A DNA stretch of 64,000 nucleotides from JAFMJV01 sp963814315 (GTDB taxonomy: Bacteria > Chloroflexota > Limnocylindria > Limnocylindrales > CSP1-4). This document shows, one piece after another, positions 8,587 through 18,354 of this stretch. Position 1 is the first letter of the stretch. Every line of letters starts with the position of its first letter. The stretch lies in the NCBI GenBank assembly GCA_963814315.1, contig CAWFCG010000003.1:1178001-1242000 (forward strand). The letters run 5' to 3'. The notes under the pieces were generated by a model, which saw nothing but the letters and a program-made list of their open reading frames with translations, was not told the DNA's origin and did no database searches. Made by a program: the position numbers and the translations under genes.

Positions 8587-8614
8587 ATAGTAGCACGCAC
8601 CCAGAATCGGTCAA
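8587..8614 (-). promoter_or_regulatory. Sigma-70-type promoter for rho
   Basis: On the minus strand TTGACC (8614-8609) is followed after 16 nt by TACTAT (8592-8587) with TGC directly before it, an extended -10. The predicted start near 8580 gives a leader of about 165 nt before the rho ATG. A long leader is common for rho, which controls its own transcription in several bacteria. Confidence 0.6.
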
Positions 8615-8694
8615 CTATCGTTCGACCGAAGACTTCGGGTGCGTCTCAGGGCGCGCCGCGGCGTAGTGTGTCCGCGCTGCCTCTGTGTTGAGGG

Positions 8695-9360
8695 TCAGGC
8701 CTTGGCGGCGAGCTCTTGCTGGGCCTTGGCCCAGTCGGCCTTGAAGGACTCGATGCCCTTGTCGGTCAGTGGATGCCGAACCATCTGCTGGAAGACCTTG
8801 AACGGTAGCGTGGCGACACCGGCACCCGCGAGAGCGCCGTCGATGACATGCCGCGGCGAGCGCGTGGAGGCCACGATGATCTCCGCCTCGTAGTCGTGGA
8901 TCTCGAGGATGGCGGCCAGCTCGCGCACCATGTCCATGCCTTCCTGGCTGATGTCATCGAGTCGACCGACGAAGGGCGACAGGTAGGTAGCTCCCGCCTT
9001 GGCGGCCAGGATGCCCTGCGCCGAGCTGAAGATCAGTGTGCAGTTGGTCTTGATGCCTTCCTCGGCGAAGGTCGAGATGGCGGTCAGACCGGTCTCCGTC
9101 ATGGGCACCTTGACCACGATGTTGGGGGCGATCCTGGCGAACACGCGGCCCTCGCGCAGCATGCCTTCGAGGTCATCGGCGATGACTTCCGCGCTCACGG
9201 GGCCGGAGGTGATGGTGGTGATCTCCTTCAACACATCGGGATAGGTGCCGCCGCCGGCCTTGGCGAACAACGTCGGGTTGGTGGTCACGCCATCGAGCAC
9301 GCCCCAGCTATGGACGGTACGGATCTCATCGATGACGGCGGTGTCAAGGAATAGCTTCAT
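8695..9360 (-). CDS. Fructose-6-phosphate aldolase/transaldolase (FSA/MipB type)
   Basis: A 221-residue small transaldolase. It starts KLFLDTAVIDEIR and continues GVTTNPTLFAKAG, with the Schiff-base lysine in VVKVPMTETGL near residue 84. This short class acts as transaldolase or fructose-6-phosphate aldolase. The ATG at 9360 follows GAGGAG with 9 nt spacing; the frame upstream is not family-like. It may supply the transaldolase step missing from the tkt-pgi-zwf-opcA operon at 36.7-43.6 kb. Confidence 0.92.
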   Translation of the reverse strand: MKLFLDTAVIDEIRTVHSWGVLDGVTTNPTLFAKAGGGTYPDVLKEITTITSGPVSAEVIADDLEGMLREGRVFARIAPNIVVKVPMTETGLTAISTFAEEGIKTNCTLIFSSAQGILAAKAGATYLSPFVGRLDDISQEGMDMVRELAAILEIHDYEAEIIVASTRSPRHVIDGALAGAGVATLPFKVFQQMVRHPLTDKGIESFKADWAKAQQELAAKA

Positions 9361-9402
9361 AACGAGTGGGCTCCTCGGGAAGGGGGTTCGAGTCAGGCGC
9401 CC

Positions 9403-9408
9403 ATTGTA
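9403..9408 (-). promoter_or_regulatory. Candidate -10 box for the transaldolase gene
   Basis: TACAAT on the minus strand, 42 nt before the ATG at 9360, with a ribosome-binding site between. No good -35 is seen at 16-18 nt. Confidence 0.4.
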
Positions 9409-9529
9409 TGACGGAGGGCATATCGAGCCGGCCTTCTTGGCGGCGGGGGACCTTGCATCCATTGCAAGATCGCGACCGGGAGACGCCCCGATGTGCCAAT
9501 TCCTTGCGCCGGGTGATGTGTGGCCGGGG

Positions 9530-11179
<1,650 letters not shown>

Positions 11180-11365
11180 GGGGTCTCCTCTCTTCGGGGT
11201 ATGTGACCCCGATGCTACCGAATCCGGGGCAGCCGCGCGAGCCGTGACGCGGCTGGTCCATAGGCTGTCACCTCGATCCGCAAGATGGTCGATCCGACGC
11301 GCGGTGTGGATCGTGGTGGCGCCGTGGTGGCGTCGCTCGATGGCCCGGGGCGAACTTGCTGACTT
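11180..11365. other. Non-coding stretch upstream of pyrG
   Basis: Holds the pyrG ribosome-binding site and a TAGCATCGGGGT motif on the minus strand (about 11210-11221). The same TAGCATCGGGGT string recurs upstream of the S41 gene near 27060. No coding sequence is supported. Confidence 0.4.
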
Positions 11366-11558
11366 CCCACATAGAGCGAACAGGATCGGTCTCGCAGCGG
11401 GACTTCGAGGCAGCGAACCACCCGAACCGGTCCAGAGCCGGTCCCGAGCCGGTCCTGAGCCGGCCGAAAACCGCCGATCCAGGCGTGGTTGGCGGGAGAT
11501 GGAGGCCGAGATCGACGCGAACCTTGCCAAAGGGTCGGGCGTGTTCGCTCTATGTGGG
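11366..11558. repeat. 193-bp element bounded by perfect 17-bp inverted repeats (MITE-like or structured RNA)
   Basis: CCCACATAGAGCGAACA at 11366-11382 is repeated exactly as its reverse complement at 11542-11558. The inside also has partly complementary segments (ACCAC near 11417, GTGGT near 11490) and three 11-bp repeats GGTCC-N-GAGCC at 11429-11461. It has no supported reading frame; both strands give similar peptides only because of the symmetry. It could be a miniature inverted-repeat element or a long structured RNA. No other copy was noticed in the window. Confidence 0.6.
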
Positions 11559-11673
11559 GATCCGGACGCCTGGCCGAGTTGCCCGCAGGCGGCTGCCCGG
11601 GTGGTGGGGCCCGACGACCGGCGGGATACGCTAGCTCGCTGCCAGGACCGGCAACCATCGAGCTTCGACAGGG

Positions 11674-12564
11674 TCAGCGCCCACGGAGACCGCGCTCACC
11701 GAGGAAGAGATGTTGCACCAGCAGGAAGAACAGGATCGCGGGCAGAGTCAGCATCACCGCACCCGCCATCAGCACCGGCCAGCCAGTGGGGTCAAGCTGC
11801 TGCAACTGGCGCAGGCCGAGCGGTAGCGTATAGAGATCCTGGTCGCGGAGATAGAGCAGCGGGCTGATGAAGTCGCTCCAGTAGAGGATGAACGTGAGCA
11901 CTGCCACGGCGATGGTGGTGGGCAAGGCGTTGGGCAAGGCGATGCGTCGCCATACCGTGAACACCCCCGCTCCATCGAGGTGCGCCATCTCGAAGATGCC
12001 TGGCTGCGCTCGACGGAAGGTCCAGTAGTAGAGCAACACGAAGAGCGGGCTGGAACCAGCCAGGGCCGGCACCACCAACGCCAGCAGCGAATCGGTCAAG
12101 CCGACCCAGCTGAACAGCAGGAAGCGCGTGAGCCACAACGCGGTCACGGGCACCAGCAGCAGTGCCACCGACAGCACCACCAGCGCCGCCCGAGAGCCCC
12201 GCTCCAGCTGGGCCATGGCGAAACCGGCCGCGGATGCGGTGACGATCGTCAGCGGCAGCGCCAGTGCCACCACCGCTAGCGAGTTCAACAGATAGCGGCC
12301 GAACGGCAGCAGCTCGAAGACCCCGCCGTAGTTCGCCGGCGATGGCGAGGTGGGCAACCACTCGATGCTGCGCGGTGGCGGCAAGCCCGGCCCACGCAGT
12401 GAGGCGGTGATCATCCACAGCAGTGGGAGCAGGAACAGGACTGCCACCAGGAGCGGCATCAGCTGGCCCGTCACCAGCCCGCGGCTGTGCCCCGGCGGCA
12501 CGTGGCCGCGCGGTCGGCCGGTCCGCAGCCCCCGGCCGCGCCCGGGCTCAGACATCGGCCACAT
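11674..12564 (-). CDS. Carbohydrate ABC transporter permease (CUT1, MalG type)
   Basis: A permease of about 296 residues with six membrane segments and the EAA loop (EMAHLDGAGVFTVWRRIALP) that docks the ATPase. The segment PSPANYGGVFELLPFGRYLLNS is the typical first periplasmic region. The start may be 12564 or 12555 (MSEPGRGRG), both overlapping the upstream permease. It works with the next permease and the binding protein at 13484; no ATP-binding gene is adjacent, so a shared MsmK-type ATPase elsewhere is likely. Confidence 0.9.
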   Translation of the reverse strand: MWPMSEPGRGRGLRTGRPRGHVPPGHSRGLVTGQLMPLLVAVLFLLPLLWMITASLRGPGLPPPRSIEWLPTSPSPANYGGVFELLPFGRYLLNSLAVVALALPLTIVTASAAGFAMAQLERGSRAALVVLSVALLLVPVTALWLTRFLLFSWVGLTDSLLALVVPALAGSSPLFVLLYYWTFRRAQPGIFEMAHLDGAGVFTVWRRIALPNALPTTIAVAVLTFILYWSDFISPLLYLRDQDLYTLPLGLRQLQQLDPTGWPVLMAGAVMLTLPAILFFLLVQHLFLGERGLRGR

Positions 12565-13432
12565 AGCCTCGTCGTCGGAACAACAGGTAGATGGCTCCGA
12601 TGATGGCCGCCGACAGCAGGAAGGTGATCAGCATCAGCGCCGACCCGGCTCCGAAACGGAAGCGGTCGAACGCCTCCTCGTAGGTGAGCAGCGGCAGGAA
12701 GAGTGTCGAGTAGTAGGGATCGCCACCCGTCATCACGAATGACGGCGTGAAGGTCCACTGGAAGCTGAGGATGACGTCGCGGAACGTCAGCAGTGCCAGC
12801 CACGGCAGCAGCAACGGCAGCATCAGGTAGCGAAAAGCGGCCCACCGTCCCGCGCCATCCACGGCCCCCGCATCCTCGTACTCGCGCGGCAGGCCACGCA
12901 GTGCCGCCAGCAGCACCACGAAACCCTCTCCGATCTGGAATGCCGCCATGAACACGAAGGGGAACCGCGCCGTCCCGGCATCGGCCAGCCAACCAGGTTG
13001 CGGCAGGCCCAGCGCGCCCAATGCCACGTTCAGCGGACCGTACAGCGGGTTGAGGATCCAGAGCCAGATCAGCGCGAACGCCACGTCGGGGATGACCGTC
13101 GGCAGGTAGACGGCAGCACGATAGCCACCCACACCTCGTCGCTGCCGACGCAGCAACAGCGCCAGGCCCAGCGCCCCGAGAACCCGCAGCGGCACCGCCA
13201 GCAGGATGAAGAAGAGCGAGTTACCGATGGCCGTGGTCACCATCGGGTCGGCTGCGAGAAGCCGGAAGTTGGCGAAACCCACGAAGACCGGAGGCGTCAG
13301 CGCGTCGTAAGAGGTGAACGCCAACGCGGCCGACAGCAGCGCCGGCAGGCCCACCAGGAGTAGCGTGCCGGCCAGGTACGGGAGCAGCATCAGCCACAGG
13401 CCGGCCCGCCAGGACAGCGCGGCGTGCCTCAT
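12548..13432 (-). CDS. Sugar ABC transporter permease (CUT1, MalF type)
   Basis: A 294-residue permease with six hydrophobic segments. It starts WLMLLPYLAGTLLLVGLPALL, contains VFVGFANFRLL, and has the EAA-like loop EYEDAGAVDGAGRWAAFRYL. This is the usual larger-subunit partner of the MalG-type permease and shares its transcript by overlap. The first helix is near the N-terminus, so the long N-terminal part of E. coli MalF is absent. Confidence 0.9.
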   Translation of the reverse strand: MRHAALSWRAGLWLMLLPYLAGTLLLVGLPALLSAALAFTSYDALTPPVFVGFANFRLLAADPMVTTAIGNSLFFILLAVPLRVLGALGLALLLRRQRRGVGGYRAAVYLPTVIPDVAFALIWLWILNPLYGPLNVALGALGLPQPGWLADAGTARFPFVFMAAFQIGEGFVVLLAALRGLPREYEDAGAVDGAGRWAAFRYLMLPLLLPWLALLTFRDVILSFQWTFTPSFVMTGGDPYYSTLFLPLLTYEEAFDRFRFGAGSALMLITFLLSAAIIGAIYLLFRRRGYVADV

Positions 13433-13483
13433 GCGACCTTGATCACCACCGAGGAAGTGTGCCCTAAAGGGTCCCGACGAGGC

Positions 13484-14800
13484 TCAGCCTTCCTCGCCCG
13501 CGAAGAACGGCAGTGTGCGGCTGATCATGGCGTCGATGGCCTCAGCAACCGAAACCTGCCCATAGAACGCCCGCTCCAGCTCGTCACCAGCGATCTCCTC
13601 GATATCGACCCAGTTGGCCATCACCGGCACCGCCCTCAGCGACTCGATGGTGTCCAGCCACACCCGGCTGTTGGCTGGCTTGGCCTCGGGGTCCAGGAAC
13701 GCGTCAGACGCCGCCACCTCGATCAACGAGGGCACCGTGCGCCCCGACCGTGCCACGATGGCTTGGCCCTCCGGCGAGTTGGCGAACTCGATGAACGTCC
13801 AGGCCGCTTCCTTGTCTTGCGTCGCGGCCGCCATGCAGTAGGCATCGGAATGCAGGATGCCAGCCGACACATCGCCCGTTGGCAGCGCGGCTACATCCCA
13901 GTCGAAGCCATCGATGGCACGCGCTGTGGGCGTGCCGCGACGACTATCGAGGAACATCGCCGTACGGCCGTTAAGGAAGCGGCTCATGGAGTCCTCGGCC
14001 GCCTCGGCCAGCGCATCGGGCACCACGCCGTGCTCGGTCTGCAAGGCCACGAACCACTCGACCGCCTCGCTCGCCGCTCGCGAATCGAGCGCCAGGCGAA
14101 TCGGCCGCAGCCCTGACTCCAGCACTACCAGCTCGCCGCCATCGCCCCAGACGAACGGCGCCAGACGGAAGATGGAGGCCTCGGTGCCCAGCCCGTACTG
14201 GTCAGTGACACCATCTCCGTCGAGATCCCGTGTCAGCGCCTGCGCGGTCGACAGGAACTCATCCCAAGTCCAGTCGTCGGACGGATACGCCAGGCCCGCG
14301 GCATCAAAGAGATCCTTGTCGTAGTAGACCACCAGGCTGCTGATGTTCTGCGGGATGCACATCAGCTGGCCGCGCCAGCGGAAGGCATCGGTGGCCTGTG
14401 GGAAGAAATCGCTGTCGCTGATGAGGTCGCTGCGGCGCAGGTACGGGGCCAACGGCTCCAGCGAACCCATCGCCGCGAAGGGGGCGAACCGGCGGTAGTT
14501 GATGAGCACCACATCGGCCGGGTCACCGGCCGCGAAGTCGGCACCCAGGCGCAGACGGTAGTCGGATGCACTGGGGATGTGGATAAGCTCGACCGGGATC
14601 TCGGGATGTGCCGCTTCGAACGCGGCAACGAGCGTCTGATAGGCCGCCAACTCAGCAGGGTCGCCGAAGACCATGAACGAGACTGGACCGCCGAGATCGC
14701 CTTGCGCGCGCGCCGCGGGCATGGCCGATGCGAGCACCAGCAGGGTCACAAGGACAATGCGGAGCCAAGTCGGCAGCGAGCGGGGAGCGGATCTGTGCAT
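13484..14800 (-). CDS. Extracellular solute-binding protein, sugar type (family 1)
   Basis: A 438-residue exported protein. A signal peptide (LRIVLVTLLVLASAMPAARA) ends near residue 33. The mature part has FMVFGDPAELAAYQTLVAAF and HPEIPVELIHIP, as in family 1 binding proteins, and a C-terminal WTFIEFANSPEGQ block. It captures an unknown sugar for the two permeases 51 nt downstream. The ATG at 14800 places the signal peptide correctly. A TATCCT box 9 nt upstream suggests a nearly leaderless mRNA. Confidence 0.9.
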   Translation of the reverse strand: MHRSAPRSLPTWLRIVLVTLLVLASAMPAARAQGDLGGPVSFMVFGDPAELAAYQTLVAAFEAAHPEIPVELIHIPSASDYRLRLGADFAAGDPADVVLINYRRFAPFAAMGSLEPLAPYLRRSDLISDSDFFPQATDAFRWRGQLMCIPQNISSLVVYYDKDLFDAAGLAYPSDDWTWDEFLSTAQALTRDLDGDGVTDQYGLGTEASIFRLAPFVWGDGGELVVLESGLRPIRLALDSRAASEAVEWFVALQTEHGVVPDALAEAAEDSMSRFLNGRTAMFLDSRRGTPTARAIDGFDWDVAALPTGDVSAGILHSDAYCMAAATQDKEAAWTFIEFANSPEGQAIVARSGRTVPSLIEVAASDAFLDPEAKPANSRVWLDTIESLRAVPVMANWVDIEEIAGDELERAFYGQVSVAEAIDAMISRTLPFFAGEEG

Positions 14801-14808
14801 GCGGCCGA

Positions 14809-14815
14809 TAGGATA
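14809..14815. promoter_or_regulatory. Shared symmetric -10 box of a divergent gene pair
   Basis: TAGGATA reads TAGGAT on the plus strand, 7 nt before the ATG at 14822, and TATCCT on the minus strand, 9 nt before the ATG at 14800. The whole gap between the two genes is 21 nt, so both transcripts would start at or within 2 nt of their start codon. Confidence 0.5.
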
Positions 14816-14821
14816 GCGGTC

Positions 14822-15211
14822 ATGCCCGACACTGCCCCGCATCGGTCGCCCCAGCCCCCAGTGCGCTTCGATCCGCTGCTCGTGGGCGTCGGTCTCACGT
14901 ATCTGTGCCTGGGTGGCCTGCTCGCGGTCGCCTTCATCATGGGTGGCGTCCAGTCCTCCCTCTTCCCGACCGGTTGGCTGTTCCCGGCGGTCCTGATCAT
15001 CAGCGGCGCCCTGATGGCCGGCCGTCGTCGCTTCGACCTCGTGGCCACGCTGTGGGGCGGGCTCACCCTGGCGGTGTTCATGCTGGGCGTGCTCGTCTAC
15101 GTCAACGCACTCGATCGCGGCCTCGATGACGCCGCGGCGTTCGACGCGACCCTCATCGTGGCCGGTTTCGGCCTCCTGGCCCTCATCCTACGGCCGGCCT
15201 TCCGCGACTGA
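14822..15211 (+). CDS. Small membrane protein of unknown function
   Basis: A 129-residue protein with a proline-rich start and four hydrophobic segments: VGLTYLCLGGLLAVAFIM, WLFPAVLIISGALMAG, LVATLWGGLTLAVFML and a last one ending LLALILRP. No family is recognised. It is divergent from the sugar-binding protein across a 21-nt gap and probably leaderless. Confidence 0.6.
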   Translation: MPDTAPHRSPQPPVRFDPLLVGVGLTYLCLGGLLAVAFIMGGVQSSLFPTGWLFPAVLIISGALMAGRRRFDLVATLWGGLTLAVFMLGVLVYVNALDRGLDDAAAFDATLIVAGFGLLALILRPAFRD

Positions 15212-15394
15212 CATCACCGTGGACCGGTCATCCAAACGTGATGCACATGACAGCAGCCCTCCCGAAGACGGTGTAGGCTCGCGCGAAATCGAGGATGGTC
15301 GCACTTAGGGTTTGCTGGTCACCGCGTGACGATGCTCGACCAGATCCCCCGGGTCGCCCAGCCCGTTCCCGTACGCATGTAGAGGTGCCAACCG
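15212..15394 (+). other. Non-coding stretch before the secreted-protein cluster
   Basis: No coding sequence is supported. It must hold the promoter of the cluster that starts at 15395; GTGTAGGCT near 15276 is a possible -10 but no matching -35 is seen. AGAGGTG at 15381-15387 is the ribosome-binding site of the next gene. Confidence 0.35.
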
Positions 15395-16048
15395 ATGCTG
15401 ACGCCGGACTACCCACGACTTGGCTTGCGCGGTTTGGCCGCGGCCACGGTCATGGCCGCCACCATGCTGCTGCCCGCGGGCGCCACCCTGGCCATGGACG
15501 CCGGGAACGCAGAGCTGGAGCCGATCCTCGTCGACCCGGCAGGGGTGCAGGCCACCGTCGGCGAGCTGCGCACGATGGTCGACGCCCTCAGCCTGGCCAA
15601 CGATTCGCTGCAGGCGGACAACGCGACGCTACACGAGACGGTGGATGCGGTCACCGCGGAACGCGACCGACTGCGCTCGTCGCTCGACAGGTTCGATGAC
15701 CTGTACGCGCCACTCGAGGCGGATCGCCAGCTGCTTTTTGAGCTTCGCAAGGGCATGCCGGAGACTCGCCCCGAAGCTGAAGCCCAGCTCGAGCGCATCC
15801 GGACATTGGCCCTATCGGCCGATCCCGCTCGCCTCGGGCAACTGCTTGACCGCGTCACCGAGGCAGCGCCGGCCTACCTTGACTGGCGCTTTGGCGAATT
15901 CGGCAACACACAGGACTTCACCGCGGCTTATATCGACACCGGTGCCAATGCCTTCGACACGTCGATGGAGGAGTTCCACTCTGAGGTGCTGCGGTCGGTC
16001 GCGACCCAACTCGATGGGCTCCTCACCATCCTCGACCGGGTCCGCTAG
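15395..16048 (+). CDS. Secreted coiled-coil protein, function unknown
   Basis: A 217-residue protein with a signal peptide (LAAATVMAATMLLPAGATLA) cut near residue 33. Residues about 50-100 are a coiled coil rich in Leu and Asn (LRTMVDALSLANDSLQADN). The rest is helical and ends in DGLLTILDRVR. No domain family is recognised. It lies 49 nt before the secreted BNR protein and upstream of a peptide-type ABC transporter, so it may be part of the same cell-surface system. Confidence 0.65.
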   Translation: MLTPDYPRLGLRGLAAATVMAATMLLPAGATLAMDAGNAELEPILVDPAGVQATVGELRTMVDALSLANDSLQADNATLHETVDAVTAERDRLRSSLDRFDDLYAPLEADRQLLFELRKGMPETRPEAEAQLERIRTLALSADPARLGQLLDRVTEAAPAYLDWRFGEFGNTQDFTAAYIDTGANAFDTSMEEFHSEVLRSVATQLDGLLTILDRVR

Positions 16049-16097
16049 CGCGGCCCCTCCGATACACACCATCCCGACCTGATCGACAAGGAGAACG

Positions 16098-18351
16098 ATG
16101 TCCGCTTCCCGAACGTCGTGGCGTCTCGTGCTCGGCACGACACTGGCCCTCGCCCTGACCAGCGCTATCCCTGTGGCGGCGCAAGAAGAGGAGGAAGGGG
16201 GAATCGGGCAGGACTCCTACGACATCATCCCGCTCCTCGACGCCAGCCCCGCCGACCTGCTGGGGCCGGCCGCTTCGTTCCTTTCTGGCCAGGCCTGGTT
16301 GACGGCCCCGGGTGGCGACCCCGGCCAGGGGCTGTTGCCTACCGGCGATAGCACCCTTGGACCCGGTCTGGGCACGGACTCGACTGGCTCTTCGCCGCGT
16401 ATGCAGGCGGCCGGCGCCGGTGCACCCGTCCCCTATCGCGACCCCGGGCCGGCCTTTTCCCGAAACATCCTGGTGACCCGGGACTTCGGCCGGGCCCCAT
16501 TCCAGACCGAGCCGCAGATCGAGGCCGACCCCAACGACCCCGACCATCTCGTGCTTGGCGTCATCGACTACGCCTTCCCCTCCATGTCGGCATACGTCAC
16601 CTTCGATGCTGGCGAGCGCTGGGAGGGCCCCTTCCAGGTGCCCTACCTGCAGAAGGACCTCGGCGCCGGCGGTGACCCCGTGCTGGCCTTCGACCGCGAT
16701 GACAACGTCTACATGGCTTACATCTCCGTCGGCATCGACGAGTTCAACCTGGGCCCCATCGAGGTGGCGGCGCAGGTGTCGAGCATCGCCGTGGCCAAGT
16801 CCGAGGATGACGGCTTCAGCTGGCCCACCCAGATCTTCCTCGGCCCGTAGCAGCGTCAACACCGATGGCCTGGAGACCGACCGATTCGGTCGCCTTCGTG
16901 GCCTCGTCGACATCAGCTTCCTCGACAAGCCCTGGATGGCATCTGGCCGCCACCCGGACGACCCTGAGAAGGACGTGCTGTACGTCACCTACACCAACTT
17001 CGACCTGAGCTACGAGATCCTGTACATCGGTGAGATCCCCAACCTGCTGCCGACCGAGATGCGCACCACCATCGAGCTGGTGAAGTCCGAGGACGGCGGC
17101 CTCACCTGGAGCGATCCGGTCGCGGTCAGCCCGACGGTGCGTCGCGCCTATGGTGAGCGCGGCGACGGCAGCGGCGCGCCTGGCGTGTTCGGCACCTTGC
17201 GAGTGGTGCAGGGCAGTCAGCCCGTGGTCACCCCCGAGGGCTTGGTCCACGTGGCCTGGATGGACAGCACGGACGATCGCTCACAGGAGGGCGTAGGTGA
17301 GATCCAGGTCGCCAGCTCGAGCGATGCCGGCGAGACCTGGTCGACCCCGGTGGTGGCTTCGGTCTTCAATGAGACCGAGTTCCGCCCGCGCACCAACAAC
17401 TTCCGCTTCTGGGCATCCTCCTTCCCGCAAATCGCTGCCGGTCCAGAGGGCGAGGTCTATGTCGCCTATGTGGGGCGACCGTCGGACAAGCCTGACGACG
17501 ACGGCGATGTCTACCTGACGTCTTCGTTCGATGATGGCTTGAACTGGTCCCGGCCCAAGGTGCTCAACGCCGATGCCACCGAGCACGTGCAGATGTTCCC
17601 CTCCATCGACGTCGGTCCTGATGGCGTGGTGCACGCCATGTGGGGCGACTTCCGCGACAGCCCCAGCCAGAGCAGCTTCAACATCTACTACACGCGATCG
17701 GATGACCGCGGCGAGACGTTCGGCTTCACCAACGACGAGCTAGGCATCAGCGTGGGTGACACAAGGGTGACCGACTTCGCCTCCAACCCCAACTACGCCT
17801 TCCCCAACGGCCTCTTCATCGGCGACTACTTCAGCCTCACCGCCACCGAAAACGACGTGCACATGGTCTGGCCCGATTCCCGCCTGGGCGAGTTCGGACC
17901 CATCAACCAGAAGATCGCGGTGGCGCGCACGGAGGCGGTCGATTCTCCGGAGATCTTCATCAGCCCGCCTTCGGGCCCCGGTGGCCAGGAGGTGACCCTG
18001 CAGGGCTTCGCCTTCCAGCCCGACATGGGCGTCTTCGTCCAGTTGGGTGACACCACCATCTCCACCTTGCGCACCAACCTCGACGGCGAGTTCAGCGCCC
18101 GCATCTTCATGCCCATCACCAGCGAGGGCAGCCAGGTCATCACCGTCTACGACGAATCGGGCAACGGCGCCAGCACCTCGTTCTTCACCGAGTTCGGCTT
18201 CGGCAACATCGGTGATCTCCTCAACGACCTTGGCACGCGCATCGACGAGCTGGAGGCGGTCGGGGCGGTGACTCCCACCCCATCGACTTCACCCGCGCCG
18301 TCACCCACGCCCGCGTCCGCCGGCCAAGACGCCGCCGCTGACGAGGGCTAG
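16098..18351 (+). CDS. Secreted BNR/sialidase-like beta-propeller protein, interrupted by a +1 frameshift
   Basis: A signal peptide (LALALTSAIPVAA) starts the first frame. It runs to a TAG at 16848-16850 after WPTQIFLGP; the continuation is in the next frame (SSVNTDGLETDRFG onward) to 18351. Removing one base near 16848 gives one protein of about 750 residues. It contains several Asp-box/BNR repeats (SEDDGFSW, SEDGGLTW, SSDAGETW, SFDDGLNW, SDDRGETF), an IPT-like C-terminal domain (FISPPSGPGGQEVTLQG) and a Pro/Thr/Ser tail. The sialidase arginine triad cannot be confirmed, so a binding or structural role is as likely as glycosidase activity. As written, the gene makes a 250-residue truncated product. 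Confidence 0.8.
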
Positions 18352-18354
18352 ACC

